64,000 nt of DNA from Erysipelotrichales bacterium (GTDB taxonomy: Bacteria > Bacillota_I > Bacilli_A > Erysipelotrichales > Erysipelotrichaceae). Within the stretch, counting starts at the first letter, position 1. Every line of letters starts with the position of its first letter. Shown one piece after another: positions 8,401 to 16,198 of the stretch. The position numbers and the translations under genes were made by a program. The notes under the pieces were generated by a model. The model saw only the letters and a list, made by a program, of their open reading frames with translations, did no database searches and had not been told where the DNA came from. The stretch lies in the NCBI GenBank assembly GCA_910576855.1, contig CAJTJP010000005.1, forward strand, positions 44,623-108,622, read 5' to 3'.

Positions 8401-10676
8401 GTTACCGGATTCGTATTCGTACTACCCTTGACTGTCGCATACACCGTCACATTCTTATCTGTCACTTTTACGCTTTTCGTATTGATAATCGTACTTGAGG
8501 TACTGTTTTCATAAAACTTCAGATTCTCTGCCGCTGACATTCCGACATTGATTGTTACAGGGATTTCCTTTGTACTCCAGTTATCCGATACTGTTACGGT
8601 GATCGTATAGGTTTTGATTCCCAGATTCGCCGTCGTTTTGATAACTCCTGTATTCGCATCGACACTAAAGAAATTCGCATCTCCTTCTCCTGCCTTTAGT
8701 CCGTATCTATACGTTGTAGCACTGCCGCCGATCGTATCCGGAGTTCCCAAGCTTCCTTTAATCGTACCGATGATTCCATTCACTTTAATATTAGAATCAG
8801 AAGTAGTGAAAGTCGGCGTTTGTGTACTCGATGAATTGGCATGCGGTGTAACACTTCCGTCTACCCCTCGATAAATAATGATTTCCTTTTCTGCCGAAGC
8901 AGGATTATAGTTATCTAACCCGGTACTTGGATCATCATCAATCGTTGCCTTTATCTTGACCTTACCATACGCATTATTTCCTGCATAAGTAATCGCACCT
9001 GTATTCGCATCAATCGTTATCAAGGAAATATCTCCGCCGATCACACTGTACGTTACCTTAGTACCTGTTGTTGGATTACCTGTCGCTGTTTCATTCCATG
9101 ATGTGTTTGCGGCTTCCATTGATTTCTTTGTGGTAGTCGCAGCATCAAAAACGATTGTCGGATTTGTTTTCGCGACTGTTAAACTGACACACACTCTTGA
9201 ATTAACGGTCGGTGCCGTTGGTCTGCCTTTCGCATCATTAGAATTGATACAGAACTTATAATCTTGAGCCTTCAAGCCACCGTTCAGTGAATCCGGAGCA
9301 TTACTTTTTATTTTCACATTTAAAGATGTGGCCGCAGAAGCATTATTATCATCTAAACCCTCAATCTCAAAATTCTCATAGGTTTGATCCCCATTCTCCT
9401 CAATTTGATAAGTTAAAGGCAGTGCACCGGTCGGATTGACCGTAATCGTACCTATTACAGTCTGTTCATTCACATTCTTACTGAATTCATAGTCATTTCC
9501 TGCACTCGCTCCGCTTGCAGGATTTTTTTGATATGTTATTTTATGAGGAATTGCCTCAGCTACCTGCAGGGTCTTTGTTGAAAAGGGAGAGCATAAAATA
9601 GGTTCATTATCATTTCCGATTTTCTCATTCACCAAATGCAGCGTATAGGTTCCGTTTTCCCATCCTGTCGTTGAAATCTCTACCGATCCCGATCCATCAT
9701 TGCCTACAGTTTTTAAGTTTTCATAAGAAACCCACTTGCCGTCTTTTTCTACAATTAAAGAAAGCATTTGATTCGATCCGGTCGTAGCGTTCGTATATTC
9801 CAGTTTAATATCAGTATCTGATTCAATTTTAGTTACCGCTTTATCTGTAAAGCTTTCTTTGATTTGATTTAATGTAACGGCAATACCTGAATCTGAAACT
9901 CGACTTCTCATTGTACTTCCTGTTGCGGTAGTAATTAATTCAGTATTTGTATATTCCGGATTTTTTATATTTGTATACTTATTACCTTCCGTTGGATTCA
10001 TACTGCTGTCCAAGCTGAATAATATTTTTGAGTTATTGGCTTTTACTGCCGGTCGAAAGTCAAAGCTGTCTGTTTCCTTTCCCATTTGAGCATTACCCTG
10101 TTCATCAAAATAAATAACGGAAAAATACTGATTATCCCAGATCGCAAAGCCAAACCAATAAGGCTGCCCAAATCCCATCGACGGTTTCTTAAGATAAAGA
10201 TTTACGCCACCGTCGGCTGTCCCGCTTGTATAGGGGTAAAGGTATGCAACCTCATCAGCAGTAATCTGATAGCACCAGTCTTGCTGCCATTGAAAGGTCG
10301 CACCGATAGAAAGCTTGTTATTTCGTTCAATAAAAGCAAGATCGGAAGTTGTCAACAAAGCATTTTTTGCTTTTATGATATCACGCAAATTACTTGTTGA
10401 ATATAAATTGCCGCTATTTCCACTAATATCTGAATGTTGATAAGTTCCATGCCCCATCGGTTCTTTGGAAAGCGCCGTATTATTTTCAATTATTTGGAAT
10501 TCACCTATACTCAATGTGAATTTATCTCCTACTTTAAGCGCACCAAGCCTGCCTGTTATTTCATTGCTTATGATATTAGGATTAACAGAAGCATCCAGCT
10601 GCATATTTGAAAGCCCATAAGCTATGGACAAACTGCACATCAGCACAAGGCAGGACACTATCAACTTTCTTAACAT
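5457..10676 (-). CDS. Giant surface protein P1: variable head, Ig/MBG stalk, calcium repeats, membrane anchor
   Basis: 1739 residues, inferred to be exported and anchored with the N-terminus outward. Signal peptide is about residues 1-22. The head (about 25-370) is unlike P4 and only loosely like P2/P3; it ends in FRPAVKANNSKILFSLD. Cadherin/Ig-like modules start near 374 with the junction sequence SGASAGNDYEFSKNVN, shared almost exactly with P2. MBG-type modules cover about 1022-1199 (ITSPGQIIYGDHF, ...IEIIIDDKEKLKGEQNP). About twenty DxDGDGxPD repeats, thrombospondin type 3-like and likely calcium binding, cover about 1404-1655. The C-terminus is YYPGDNVGGAITGD, a membrane helix and RKQKD. 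There is no LPXTG; TGD before the helix may be a variant sorting signal. Start supported by AAAAGGAGGA. It lies directly downstream of an ECF sigma gene. Confidence 0.85.
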   Translation of the reverse strand: MLRKLIVSCLVLMCSLSIAYGLSNMQLDASVNPNIISNEITGRLGALKVGDKFTLSIGEFQIIENNTALSKEPMGHGTYQHSDISGNSGNLYSTSNLRDIIKAKNALLTTSDLAFIERNNKLSIGATFQWQQDWCYQITADEVAYLYPYTSGTADGGVNLYLKKPSMGFGQPYWFGFAIWDNQYFSVIYFDEQGNAQMGKETDSFDFRPAVKANNSKILFSLDSSMNPTEGNKYTNIKNPEYTNTELITTATGSTMRSRVSDSGIAVTLNQIKESFTDKAVTKIESDTDIKLEYTNATTGSNQMLSLIVEKDGKWVSYENLKTVGNDGSGSVEISTTGWENGTYTLHLVNEKIGNDNEPILCSPFSTKTLQVAEAIPHKITYQKNPASGASAGNDYEFSKNVNEQTVIGTITVNPTGALPLTYQIEENGDQTYENFEIEGLDDNNASAATSLNVKIKSNAPDSLNGGLKAQDYKFCINSNDAKGRPTAPTVNSRVCVSLTVAKTNPTIVFDAATTTKKSMEAANTSWNETATGNPTTGTKVTYSVIGGDISLITIDANTGAITYAGNNAYGKVKIKATIDDDPSTGLDNYNPASAEKEIIIYRGVDGSVTPHANSSSTQTPTFTTSDSNIKVNGIIGTIKGSLGTPDTIGGSATTYRYGLKAGEGDANFFSVDANTGVIKTTANLGIKTYTITVTVSDNWSTKEIPVTINVGMSAAENLKFYENSTSSTIINTKSVKVTDKNVTVYATVKGSTNTNPVTYKIKDGSTNVIEVNSNSGAITIHGVGSVTIVAEKQGASGQANASAELTFTVTAGAQNFIYTDSAGNELPKSGNNYSAKTEEYAPNKTFQLYTAGNPTGTNVTYQLKAGAPTDVISVDTSGLVTILNATQTAQTGKVIVQATSHDPTGNYADKTIELPINIDKGTRTIAFAENPIYVVSGKGKVVPVTEVDGVTDTDGDVLIEIDSNEDHTIAWTNDNKTIDYNYSGEEGKDIKIHATKPMNRNYKLAETDGTLHIMGPDESMLAITSPGQIIYGDHFTIRSTQFDADSTNVQYTFEVDKTTYISSPTVNGNSAQFDALKASGTNKTTVTVTRTANGEAPLSKKVQVTVLPKPIEIIIDDKEKLKGEQNPSLTYQDFRGELVSWNGVQDSIQENDIKLSTTAKTDSNAGDYPIKGDNNTLNRTYPNYSFTFKEGTLTINEETIEDDWYHVELDDENNTSYTGIWTNKDVVIVTDHNEYINLSLDQSTWNPNQITISREGETNQDFWMKKDSGAITKVKQEIIRIDKTAPKVKNIKAKDSNNKLQDIINKLSGGIFFKPGTSFEITTSDAKDDLKVSGTKEIAYKVFKLETQTRATDELIKEGSLTVTNEKASITISETSGSYRVCVTATDNAGNTSTESCHEAELKKIDVDVDKDGKPDFNDPDGDGCPDLNIKWKDPNDETKWIVINGDRNNDKIPDLNIDSDGDGIPDLNIDTDHDGKPDLNLVILKKTDWKPTKCVKADIDNGVLEEYCTGTGVKAVINVDTDNDRVPNINIDTNGDMKADFNISKDNLIPSINIGTVHTPWTPKKDYTYQGFSYDTDKECKPYLNIDSDGDGRPDINIDTDGDGNPDINIDIDGDGIPDTNIDGDGDGIPDINVDTDGDGTPDENIKDITEWKPNKNVDGDVPYDTMIFDEEQKKPDEPTKPKNDTDVKDSYYPGDNVGGAITGDSTNLLLYLNFLLFSIGLICCLIYRKQKDTFHK

Positions 10677-10691
10677 ATTATTCCTCCTTTT

Positions 10692-10736
10692 GTCTGCAAA
10701 TATAGACGGTATGAAACAGGTGTTTTTTATTAAAAA
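10692..10736. repeat. Degenerate copy of the surface-gene switch, upstream of P1
   Basis: GTCTGC-AAAT-ATAGAC (10692-10707), then GGTATGAAACAGGTGTTTTTTATTAAAAA, matches one end of the invertible segment found upstream of P3 (GTCTAC-AAAT-GTAGAC then AATATGAAACAGGTG...). Similarity stops after about 45 bases and I find no second inverted-repeat partner, so this copy looks fixed in the orientation seen at P3. Confidence 0.7.
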
Positions 10737-10769
10737 TTCAAAGGAGCTTCACCTCGCAGCGATATTTCT

Positions 10770-10781
10770 GCACATATGTGC
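10770..10781. promoter_or_regulatory. Perfect 12-bp palindrome in the P1 leader
   Basis: GCACATATGTGC is self-complementary and lies between the predicted P1 promoter and its start codon. It could be an operator; no regulator is identified. Confidence 0.4.
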
Positions 10782-10820
10782 TCCCCTTTTCTGAAAAAAG
10801 GTTCAAAATACCGGGAAAAA

Positions 10821-10849
10821 ATATTATTTTTTTATCTGCCTTTATTCAA
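10821..10849 (-). promoter_or_regulatory. Candidate sigma-A-type promoter for P1
   Basis: On the minus strand TTGAAT (10844-10849) and TAATAT (10821-10826) are 17 bases apart. This would give a leader of about 140 bases holding the palindrome and the degenerate switch. Confidence 0.45.
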
Positions 10850-10941
10850 GGTAATAGTATCAGATTATTTATGTAAAATCACTTTGTAAATTATGGAAAT
10901 TCTATAGTATTTTTTTATTTCAGTTCTAAAATAAGCAAAAT

Positions 10942-10966
10942 AAAAAGCCTATACACATAAGCTTTT
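10942..10966 (-). terminator. Probable terminator of ECF sigma gene 1
   Basis: Minus strand AAAAGC...GCTTTTTATTTT: a six-base stem, a 12-base loop and a T-rich tail, 35 bases past the sigma factor stop codon. Confidence 0.5.
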
Positions 10967-11000
10967 CATTAATAAAGATATATTCGCTGCTGTTTATAAG

Positions 11001-12035
11001 CTATTTATTGATTCTGTTTTCAAAAGCATATGTCCAGCGATTCTTTTTTAACTGTTCATAATAAGCACCGCCGTAACGCTTCAATTCCTCATATAAGGGC
11101 TGCATATACTGAACTTCCGCAATGCTTTTTTCATCGATCATCTTGTCGCAGCAAGCCCATGAAATAAGTGTAAAGTAAGCATCCTGCGCATTATCGATAA
11201 TTTCATCACCAAGCTGTTTTTCAATAAAGGGTGTTTTCACAGTCTCCTCTTGTTCATTGATGGTTGAGCGATGATTATTGAAGTAAGTAACACCGCCGAC
11301 TGTTACAGCCACTGCCGCCGTTCCTAAAATAAGCTTGGAGCTTCCGCTTTGAAGCAAGCTCTTAAAACGCTTGAAAAACGGTACAGCGAGCGGCTTTTGA
11401 AATAATTGCTGAAATTGTGTTACAAGCACTCCGGCAACAAGCGCATCGAATTCACGAAAGCTGAGGGCGATGCCTTGTGTTGCTTCATATTCATCCAACG
11501 CTTTTTTCAAACAATTTCTTCCGTAAGACAAACGACTTTTTACAGTTCCTACAGGCACCTCTAATATATCCGATATTTCTTTTACACTGAATTGTTCCAA
11601 ATAAAACAAAGTGATGATCGTTGCCTGTGAGGGCGGAAGCTTCGCAATCAAAGAGTCCAGCACCTCTTTATCACTCGTAAAGCGCGTAAGCTGTTCCGGT
11701 GTATATTCCAGTCTTTCCTCTTGAATGGAATTGATCAGCGGTTCATCTTCAAAATCAATCGTGATATGCTTGTTCTTACGAAAAATCTTTTTGCATTTTG
11801 AATGAACGATCTTATAGAGCCATGCTTTAAAGTAAGAATTTTCTTTTAATGTATGAATGGATCGATAAACTTCAATAAAGGTTTCCTGTACGGCATCCTT
11901 CGCATCTGCTTCATTGCGGCAAAGCTTGTATGCGAAAAAATATGCCAGTTTATAAAATTCATCATACAGCTGTTCAAATGCACCGTTTTCATTATTTTTT
12001 ACTGCTTCAATCAGCTTACAGGTTTCTTCCTTCAC
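11001..12035 (-). CDS. ECF sigma factor with C-terminal transmembrane and outside domain (ECF-1)
   Basis: About 344 residues, much longer than the 160-200 of ordinary ECF sigma factors. Sigma-2 spans about residues 17-85 (DAVQETFIEVYRSIHTLK, YFKAWLYKIVHSKCK) and sigma-4 about 124-177 (EISDILEVPVGTVKSRLSYGR, a helix-turn-helix). Then follow a linker, one membrane helix (LILGTAAVAVTVGGVTYF, about 235-252) and an outside tail of about 90 residues resembling that of the second copy at 62271. No anti-sigma gene adjoins it. An in-frame TTG at 12044 is possible, but it sits on top of AAAAGGA; the GTG at 12033-12035 has proper spacing. It lies just upstream of P1 on the same strand, so P1 is the likely target (inference). 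Confidence 0.8.
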   Translation of the reverse strand: MKEETCKLIEAVKNNENGAFEQLYDEFYKLAYFFAYKLCRNEADAKDAVQETFIEVYRSIHTLKENSYFKAWLYKIVHSKCKKIFRKNKHITIDFEDEPLINSIQEERLEYTPEQLTRFTSDKEVLDSLIAKLPPSQATIITLFYLEQFSVKEISDILEVPVGTVKSRLSYGRNCLKKALDEYEATQGIALSFREFDALVAGVLVTQFQQLFQKPLAVPFFKRFKSLLQSGSSKLILGTAAVAVTVGGVTYFNNHRSTINEQEETVKTPFIEKQLGDEIIDNAQDAYFTLISWACCDKMIDEKSIAEVQYMQPLYEELKRYGGAYYEQLKKNRWTYAFENRINK

Positions 12036-12059
12036 ATCGATCAATCCTTTTCTTTTTTA

Positions 12060-12088
12060 ATCATATTGTTTATTTAAGTAAATGTCAA
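12060..12088 (-). promoter_or_regulatory. Sigma-A-type promoter of ECF-1
   Basis: Minus strand TTGACA (12083-12088), a 17-base spacer, TATGAT (12060-12065). Near-consensus, so this sigma gene seems to be made by the housekeeping polymerase and not by obvious autoregulation. Confidence 0.8.
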
Positions 12089-12165
12089 TATTTATTTCAT
12101 TTTTTTACTTTTTTTCGTTGATTTTTACAGTTTTAGTGTTGTGGGTTTTTAAGTGTTAAAAGTGT

Positions 12166-12197
12166 AAAAAAGCCTTGATTACGATGAATCAAAGCTT
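12166..12197 (-). terminator. Terminator of the methionine aminopeptidase gene
   Basis: Minus strand hairpin AAGCtTTGATT / AATCAAgGCTT followed by TTTTTT, 25 bases past the stop codon. Confidence 0.75.
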
Positions 12198-12221
12198 GAG
12201 ATTTTTAGGTTTTTTAATGAG

Positions 12222-13091
12222 CTATGCTGAAAGTATTTCAATATCATGTTCACGAATAAGAATCATGTTTTCCCATTGCGCGCTTAAACTGCCGTCCTCA
12301 CTGTAGGAGGTCCAGCCGTTTTCTGCATCTATGTATAAGTGCCAATCGCCTGCATTGATCATCGGCTCTACCGTGATGATCATTCCCGGTGTTAGCACCA
12401 TACCGGTATTTTTTATCCCGACATGGGAAACGATCGGATCCTCATGAAATTCCTTACCGACACCGTGACCCGCAAAGTCACGCACTACGCTGTAGCCGTT
12501 TTTGTGTGCATGGGCAACGATTGCCGCTCCGATATCACCGACAAAGCCCCAAGGACGAATTGCCGCTATACCGATTTCCATACATTCCTTTGTGACCTCA
12601 ACAAGACGCTTTGCATCTTCGCTGACATTCCCGATCATAAACATTCGACTGGCATCAGAATAATATCCATGATAGATCGTCGATACGTCTACATTTACGA
12701 TATCGCCGTCCTTTAGTATCACATTAGGATCGGGAATTCCGTGACATACCTCATCATTTACGCTAGTACAGCAGCTTTTCGGGAATCCTTCATAGCCTAA
12801 AGGTGCAGGAATGGCTCCGTGTGACACTGTGTATTCATAAACAAGCTTATCGATATCCTCTGTGCTCATTCCCGCATGAATATGCTTGGCAACATAGTCC
12901 AGTACACCGGTATTGATTTGAGCGCTTTTTTTGATTTCAATAATATCCTTTGGGCTTTTTATCAATTCGCGATCCGGCATATGACAGCCCTTCAATTTCA
13001 TCATTTGATATTTTTCATCAAATTTTTCATGACATTGTTTATATTTTTTTCCGCTTCCGCACCAGCAGAGCGTATTGCGTTTCATTTCCAT
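12222..13091 (-). CDS. map: Type I methionine aminopeptidase with N-terminal SEC-C zinc motif
   Basis: 289 residues. Removes the initiator Met from new proteins. The N-terminus carries a SEC-C zinc motif (CWCGSGKKYKQCHEK) as in the longer MetAP-1 forms of Gram-positive bacteria; the catalytic domain follows. Metal ligands are visible: Asp in VNVDVSTIYHGYYSDASRMF (two Asp), His in GHGVGKEFHE, Glu in TVEPMI, and a final Glu in SAQWENMILI. The frame is open to 13250, but the true start is the ATG at 13089-13091 with GAGAGG upstream; the extension overlaps the tRNA-Ser gene. Confidence 0.9.
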   Translation of the reverse strand: MEMKRNTLCWCGSGKKYKQCHEKFDEKYQMMKLKGCHMPDRELIKSPKDIIEIKKSAQINTGVLDYVAKHIHAGMSTEDIDKLVYEYTVSHGAIPAPLGYEGFPKSCCTSVNDEVCHGIPDPNVILKDGDIVNVDVSTIYHGYYSDASRMFMIGNVSEDAKRLVEVTKECMEIGIAAIRPWGFVGDIGAAIVAHAHKNGYSVVRDFAGHGVGKEFHEDPIVSHVGIKNTGMVLTPGMIITVEPMINAGDWHLYIDAENGWTSYSEDGSLSAQWENMILIREHDIEILSA

Positions 13092-13208
13092 GTTTCGTCC
13101 TCTCATTCTATTGTATAGTATAGCATGAATTTCATCGGATTTCACGTTGAAAACAGCGATAGGGAATTTTTTATGACGGAAGGGGTGTATTTTTTTATTA
13201 AAATCCGC

Positions 13209-13214
13209 TATAAT
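13209..13214 (+). promoter_or_regulatory. -10 element of the tRNA-Ser promoter
   Basis: TATAAT lies 15 bases before the tRNA. The -35 position (13186-13191, TGTATT) is a poor match. Confidence 0.5.
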
Positions 13215-13228
13215 ATTGCATGAACTAC

Positions 13229-13317
13229 GGAGACGTATCGAAGCGGCCATAACGAGACTGATTCGAAATCAGTTGACGTGAAAGCGTCCGTGGGTTCGAA
13301 TCCCACCGTCTCCGCCA
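13229..13317 (+). tRNA. tRNA-Ser (anticodon CGA)
   Basis: An 89-base gene. The acceptor stem GGAGACG pairs with CGTCTCC, followed by G and an encoded CCA. The anticodon stem ACTGA/TCAGT encloses the loop TTCGAAA, giving anticodon CGA (reads UCG). A long variable arm (GACGTGAAAGCGTC) and a TTCGAAT T-loop fit serine. The 3' end abuts a terminator and an integrase remnant. Confidence 0.95.
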
Positions 13318-13330
13318 TATAGTTGATTGA

Positions 13331-13351
13331 GCCTTTGAATAAAGGCTTTTT
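13331..13351 (+). terminator. Terminator after tRNA-Ser
   Basis: GCCTTT-GAAT-AAAGGC followed by TTTTT, 14 bases downstream of the tRNA. Confidence 0.85.
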
Positions 13352-13460
13352 ATTTGTTTTATGCTGTTCATGAAGAAATATATGACGAAAATTTCTGTGT
13401 ATTTCATATAAGCATGTGCTAACCTTTGATTAGGAGGTTCATATTTATGGCATTATTAAG

Positions 13461-13541
13461 TTGCCTAAGAAACCGCAGCCGAAAAGAATCTGGATTCATG
13501 ACTTTAGACACAGCCACGCACCATGCAGTATGACCTGTTGA
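13461..13541 (+). pseudogene. Tyrosine recombinase (integrase) remnant
   Basis: A 26-codon frame includes PKRIWIHDFRHSHA. HDFRHSHA is the HxxR active-site segment conserved in phage/ICE integrases. A strong AGGAGG and ATG at 13458 precede it in a different frame, so a gene start has been joined out of frame to a piece of integrase. It sits just downstream of tRNA-Ser, a classic integration site, and looks like the scar of a lost element. Confidence 0.65.
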
Positions 13542-13720
13542 TTATTAAATCATAGTATTTAAAATTTTTTCTGTTTTTTTAAGCTCTTTCTTGTTAAAAA
13601 TTTCCGCCCGAAAAAAGACTGTTGCTTCCACCCTGCATCAAAGACAACAAGCGATATAAAAAGTGCCAACCTATATTCATAGGCTGACACCGTTGACCTG
13701 TAAAAGGTCTTATTCGCATA

Positions 13721-13806
13721 TGGTGCTGAAGATGAGATTTGAACTCACACGCGATTGCTCGCACTGCCGCCTGAAGACAGCGTGTCTGCCGTTCCACCAC
13801 TTCAGC
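13721..13806 (-). tRNA. tRNA-Leu (anticodon CAG)
   Basis: An 86-base gene. GCTGAAG pairs with CTTCAGC, then A and encoded CCA. The anticodon stem CTGTC/GGCAG holds the loop TTCAGGC, giving CAG (reads CUG). A long variable arm (TGCGAGCAATCGCG) and GTTCAAAT T-loop fit leucine. Confidence 0.93.
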
Positions 13807-13880
13807 ATTTGCTTTATAATAATACTATAAAGCGATTAAAAAATCCAGTCTTTTTTTATTGAAAACGCTTTTTATCGTTT

Positions 13881-14738
13881 TTATACGCTTTTCATAAAAT
13901 CCTTAATCACAGAAAGTCGTTTTTGGGTGTCCTCATATCCAAGATCATACCATTTCCCGAGCAGCTTTTCATCATGCGTATAACGTGTTACACCGAAATC
14001 AGCGCTTGGGCGCAGTACCAATGCCTTACCTTGCTTTTCTAGTTCCTGAACGCGGCGCCACTGTTTGGCATAATTGATATGGCGCATACGCAGATTTTCA
14101 CGAATGGTTTTATTGCCCGGATACATCAAACGTGCCAAATGAATCTGATAAGCACCGGCAGGCTTTCTGATATAGTTTTCCTCTTTGGTAGAGATAAAAA
14201 CATGCTTGTCCATACCTTTACGGATGCTTTGTTCAATCGGTATCATATCAACCAGACCGGCATCCATATATAAATGATCATGAAAGCGTACCGGACGATT
14301 CAGAATAAAAAGTGAACACGCAGCTATGATAAGCTTTTGTTCAACAGGCTCAAAGGCCTCCTTGCCGAAATATTCCACACGGTTTTCATCAATGTTATAT
14401 AAGCCGACATCTAATTCCGTCTTAGACTGCTTAAAAGTTTCATAATCAAGCGGTGCTTTGTCTTCTATGAAATTCATCACATGATTAATACCGAACAGAC
14501 CGCGTTCCTTCATCAAGGGCTGAATTCCGATTGCCGCAGGATCACATGCCGCATCTACTCCGGTAATGCGCAGACGATCCCTTTGTTTCGCCACAAATGC
14601 CAATAATACCTCTGCACCGGCACTGATTCCCGCTGTATACGGAAATTCGATATTTTCATCTAAAAAACAGCTCAGCACACCACATGTATAGGCTGCTTTT
14701 GTGCCTCCGCCTTCACATATCAATCCGATTTTATTCAT
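13881..14738 (-). CDS. Patatin-like phospholipase
   Basis: 285 residues of the bacterial patatin family (YjjU/RssA-like), a lipid acyl hydrolase with a Ser-Asp dyad. The oxyanion loop CEGGGTK (residues 8-14), nucleophile elbow GISAG (Ser39) and the catalytic DAG in LYMDAGLVDMIP are all present. No signal peptide is seen, so it is likely cytosolic or membrane associated. Preceded by a good promoter at 14914-14942 with a leader of about 170 bases. Substrate not predictable. Confidence 0.85.
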   Translation of the reverse strand: MNKIGLICEGGGTKAAYTCGVLSCFLDENIEFPYTAGISAGAEVLLAFVAKQRDRLRITGVDAACDPAAIGIQPLMKERGLFGINHVMNFIEDKAPLDYETFKQSKTELDVGLYNIDENRVEYFGKEAFEPVEQKLIIAACSLFILNRPVRFHDHLYMDAGLVDMIPIEQSIRKGMDKHVFISTKEENYIRKPAGAYQIHLARLMYPGNKTIRENLRMRHINYAKQWRRVQELEKQGKALVLRPSADFGVTRYTHDEKLLGKWYDLGYEDTQKRLSVIKDFMKSV

Positions 14739-14913
14739 ATTCTATCACCTTAGCCTTGTAAAATTAGTATATAATTTAAAAAAGCCCTTTATACCGGGTT
14801 TAGTCGGTTTCCGGCAGAATGTTGATCAGAAGCATTTATCTCAAGTGCAGTTTTCCTTAAACCTATGATATTCATGATTCCTACTGCCTTCACCTTTTGT
14901 TTCATACATGCTC

Positions 14914-14942
14914 ATTATACCATTTCCCGACGTTTGCCGCAA
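14914..14942 (-). promoter_or_regulatory. Promoter of the patatin gene
   Basis: Minus strand TTGCGG (14937-14942), 17-base spacer, TATAAT (14914-14919). The leader to 14739 holds a possible 28-codon frame and CCGG...CCGG followed by GGGCTTTTTT; attenuation is possible but not supported further. Confidence 0.6.
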
Positions 14943-15072
14943 TATATAAATTCGTATGACAGGTTGAAGTCTACGGAAAGCTCTTTGACAAATAATTTAT
15001 CATTTCAATTCTGTATTCATCATTCGTAATGCTTTACAGTATAAAATGCTTTCTTCACTTCCCAATCGACAT

Positions 15073-15174
15073 CTATCCGCTTATCCAAACAGCGTTATCA
15101 CCATATACGACAGGATCATGTTCGAATTTATCGATTGTAGCTCTGAAGTCCATCACCGCTATCGTTTCCTTCAT
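15073..15174 (-). pseudogene. Short ORF, possible remnant, within the 14943-15274 intergenic stretch
   Basis: A 33-codon frame (KETIAVMDFRATIDKFEHD and so on) with AAAGG before the ATG. It reads like protein but matches nothing I know. The rest of this gap shows no gene. Confidence 0.25.
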
Positions 15175-15274
15175 ATTAGCCTTTGATGCGATTCTATTTA
15201 AGCCCTCTTAAGGTTTTCCATGAAATTATAATAGAAAATTGTTGAGGCCTCTCATTCCGGAAATATAAATCCGT

Positions 15275-15302
15275 AAAAAAGTGATGAAGCACTGTCATCA
15301 CT
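15275..15302 (-). terminator. Terminator of the manganese catalase gene
   Basis: Minus strand AGTGATG / CATCACT stem with a nine-base loop and TTTTTT tail. Confidence 0.8.
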
Positions 15303-15373
15303 CATCTCAATTTCATATTACATTCATAGCTTTAAATACACTATCCATAAAAATGCGCTATATCAAACCAAGC

Positions 15374-16048
15374 CTAGCTGTTAGGATCATGCAGGCTTTC
15401 AAGCTGTGAAGGGTTAATAAACTCAGGATTCGGTTTATCAAAATAATTCCCTGAATTATAAGAAAAAGCATTCGGTGAATCATAGCCTAAACCAAAGTCC
15501 TTGATTTCATTCGGTTCGCTGCATGTATGCAGGATGCCTTTCAACAGCTTCACGTTTTCTTTCTTGCCCGTAATAATATAATCAAAGACCTTATGTGCTC
15601 CCTGATCCTCAATTTTAGCACATAATTCTTGATACAGACGTATCTGGCGTTCCTCATCCTCTAAATGAAACATGGTTGCCGCAGTGATATCATTATTGAC
15701 ATGTTCCTGTTCCATCGGCTTGATCGGATTATTTTCCTTTAAGGGCTTAATCATCTCATGTGTCGGTGTATCATCATTATCCTCATCGTAATAGCGATCA
15801 TCACTTCCGTGCATGAGATGCAAAAGCTTTGCCATAAGCTCCATATGAGTAATTTCCTTTACTCCCATCTGCATATACATAAATCGAAAATCATCGTTAT
15901 TGATCATAAAGCTGTCACGAATATATGCCATCGCACTCATTAAACCTAAGCGTGTTCCCTGAAATTCACGATCAAGCAGTAAATAGCTTTTAAAATCCGG
16001 GCGATCGATTGTTACATCAATCGGCAGGCTGTTTTCATATGTTATCAT
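15374..16048 (-). CDS. Manganese catalase family protein
   Basis: 224 residues of the di-manganese (non-heme) catalase family, ferritin-like, also related to spore-coat CotJC. Metal ligand motifs are visible: EFQGTRLGLMSAMAYIRD, GVKEITHMELMAKLLH (ExxH) and HLEDEERQIRLYQELC. Members degrade hydrogen peroxide, though small versions may be coat proteins. The frame runs to 16144, but the start is the ATG at 16046-16048 with AGGAGTG upstream. Monocistronic with its own terminator. Confidence 0.8.
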   Translation of the reverse strand: MITYENSLPIDVTIDRPDFKSYLLLDREFQGTRLGLMSAMAYIRDSFMINNDDFRFMYMQMGVKEITHMELMAKLLHLMHGSDDRYYDEDNDDTPTHEMIKPLKENNPIKPMEQEHVNNDITAATMFHLEDEERQIRLYQELCAKIEDQGAHKVFDYIITGKKENVKLLKGILHTCSEPNEIKDFGLGYDSPNAFSYNSGNYFDKPNPEFINPSQLESLHDPNS

Positions 16049-16198
16049 TGTATCACTCCTATAGCTTAAGTATGGTTTTGCGAAAGAGCGGTTATACATA
16101 GATTCTGTTTCCGTATAAATCACAACACTGTATGAAGCAATCAATAAATATGAGAATTTTAAAAAGCTTTTTATATTGCCATGTATTGTCTGAAGGAT

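Noticed and set aside
10708..10736. ECF-type promoter (AAC...CGTC) upstream of P1
   Set aside because: CGTC is present, but the AAC is only 13 bases away, where ECF promoters need about 16-17.
13100..13250. N-terminal extension of methionine aminopeptidase
   Set aside because: It would overlap the tRNA-Ser and its promoter; the internal ATG has the ribosome binding site.
13225..13407. Minus-strand 60-codon frame across the tRNA-Ser gene
   Set aside because: It is antisense to a structured tRNA and terminator.
13594..13800. Minus-strand frame through tRNA-Leu
   Set aside because: Its first part is the tRNA itself.
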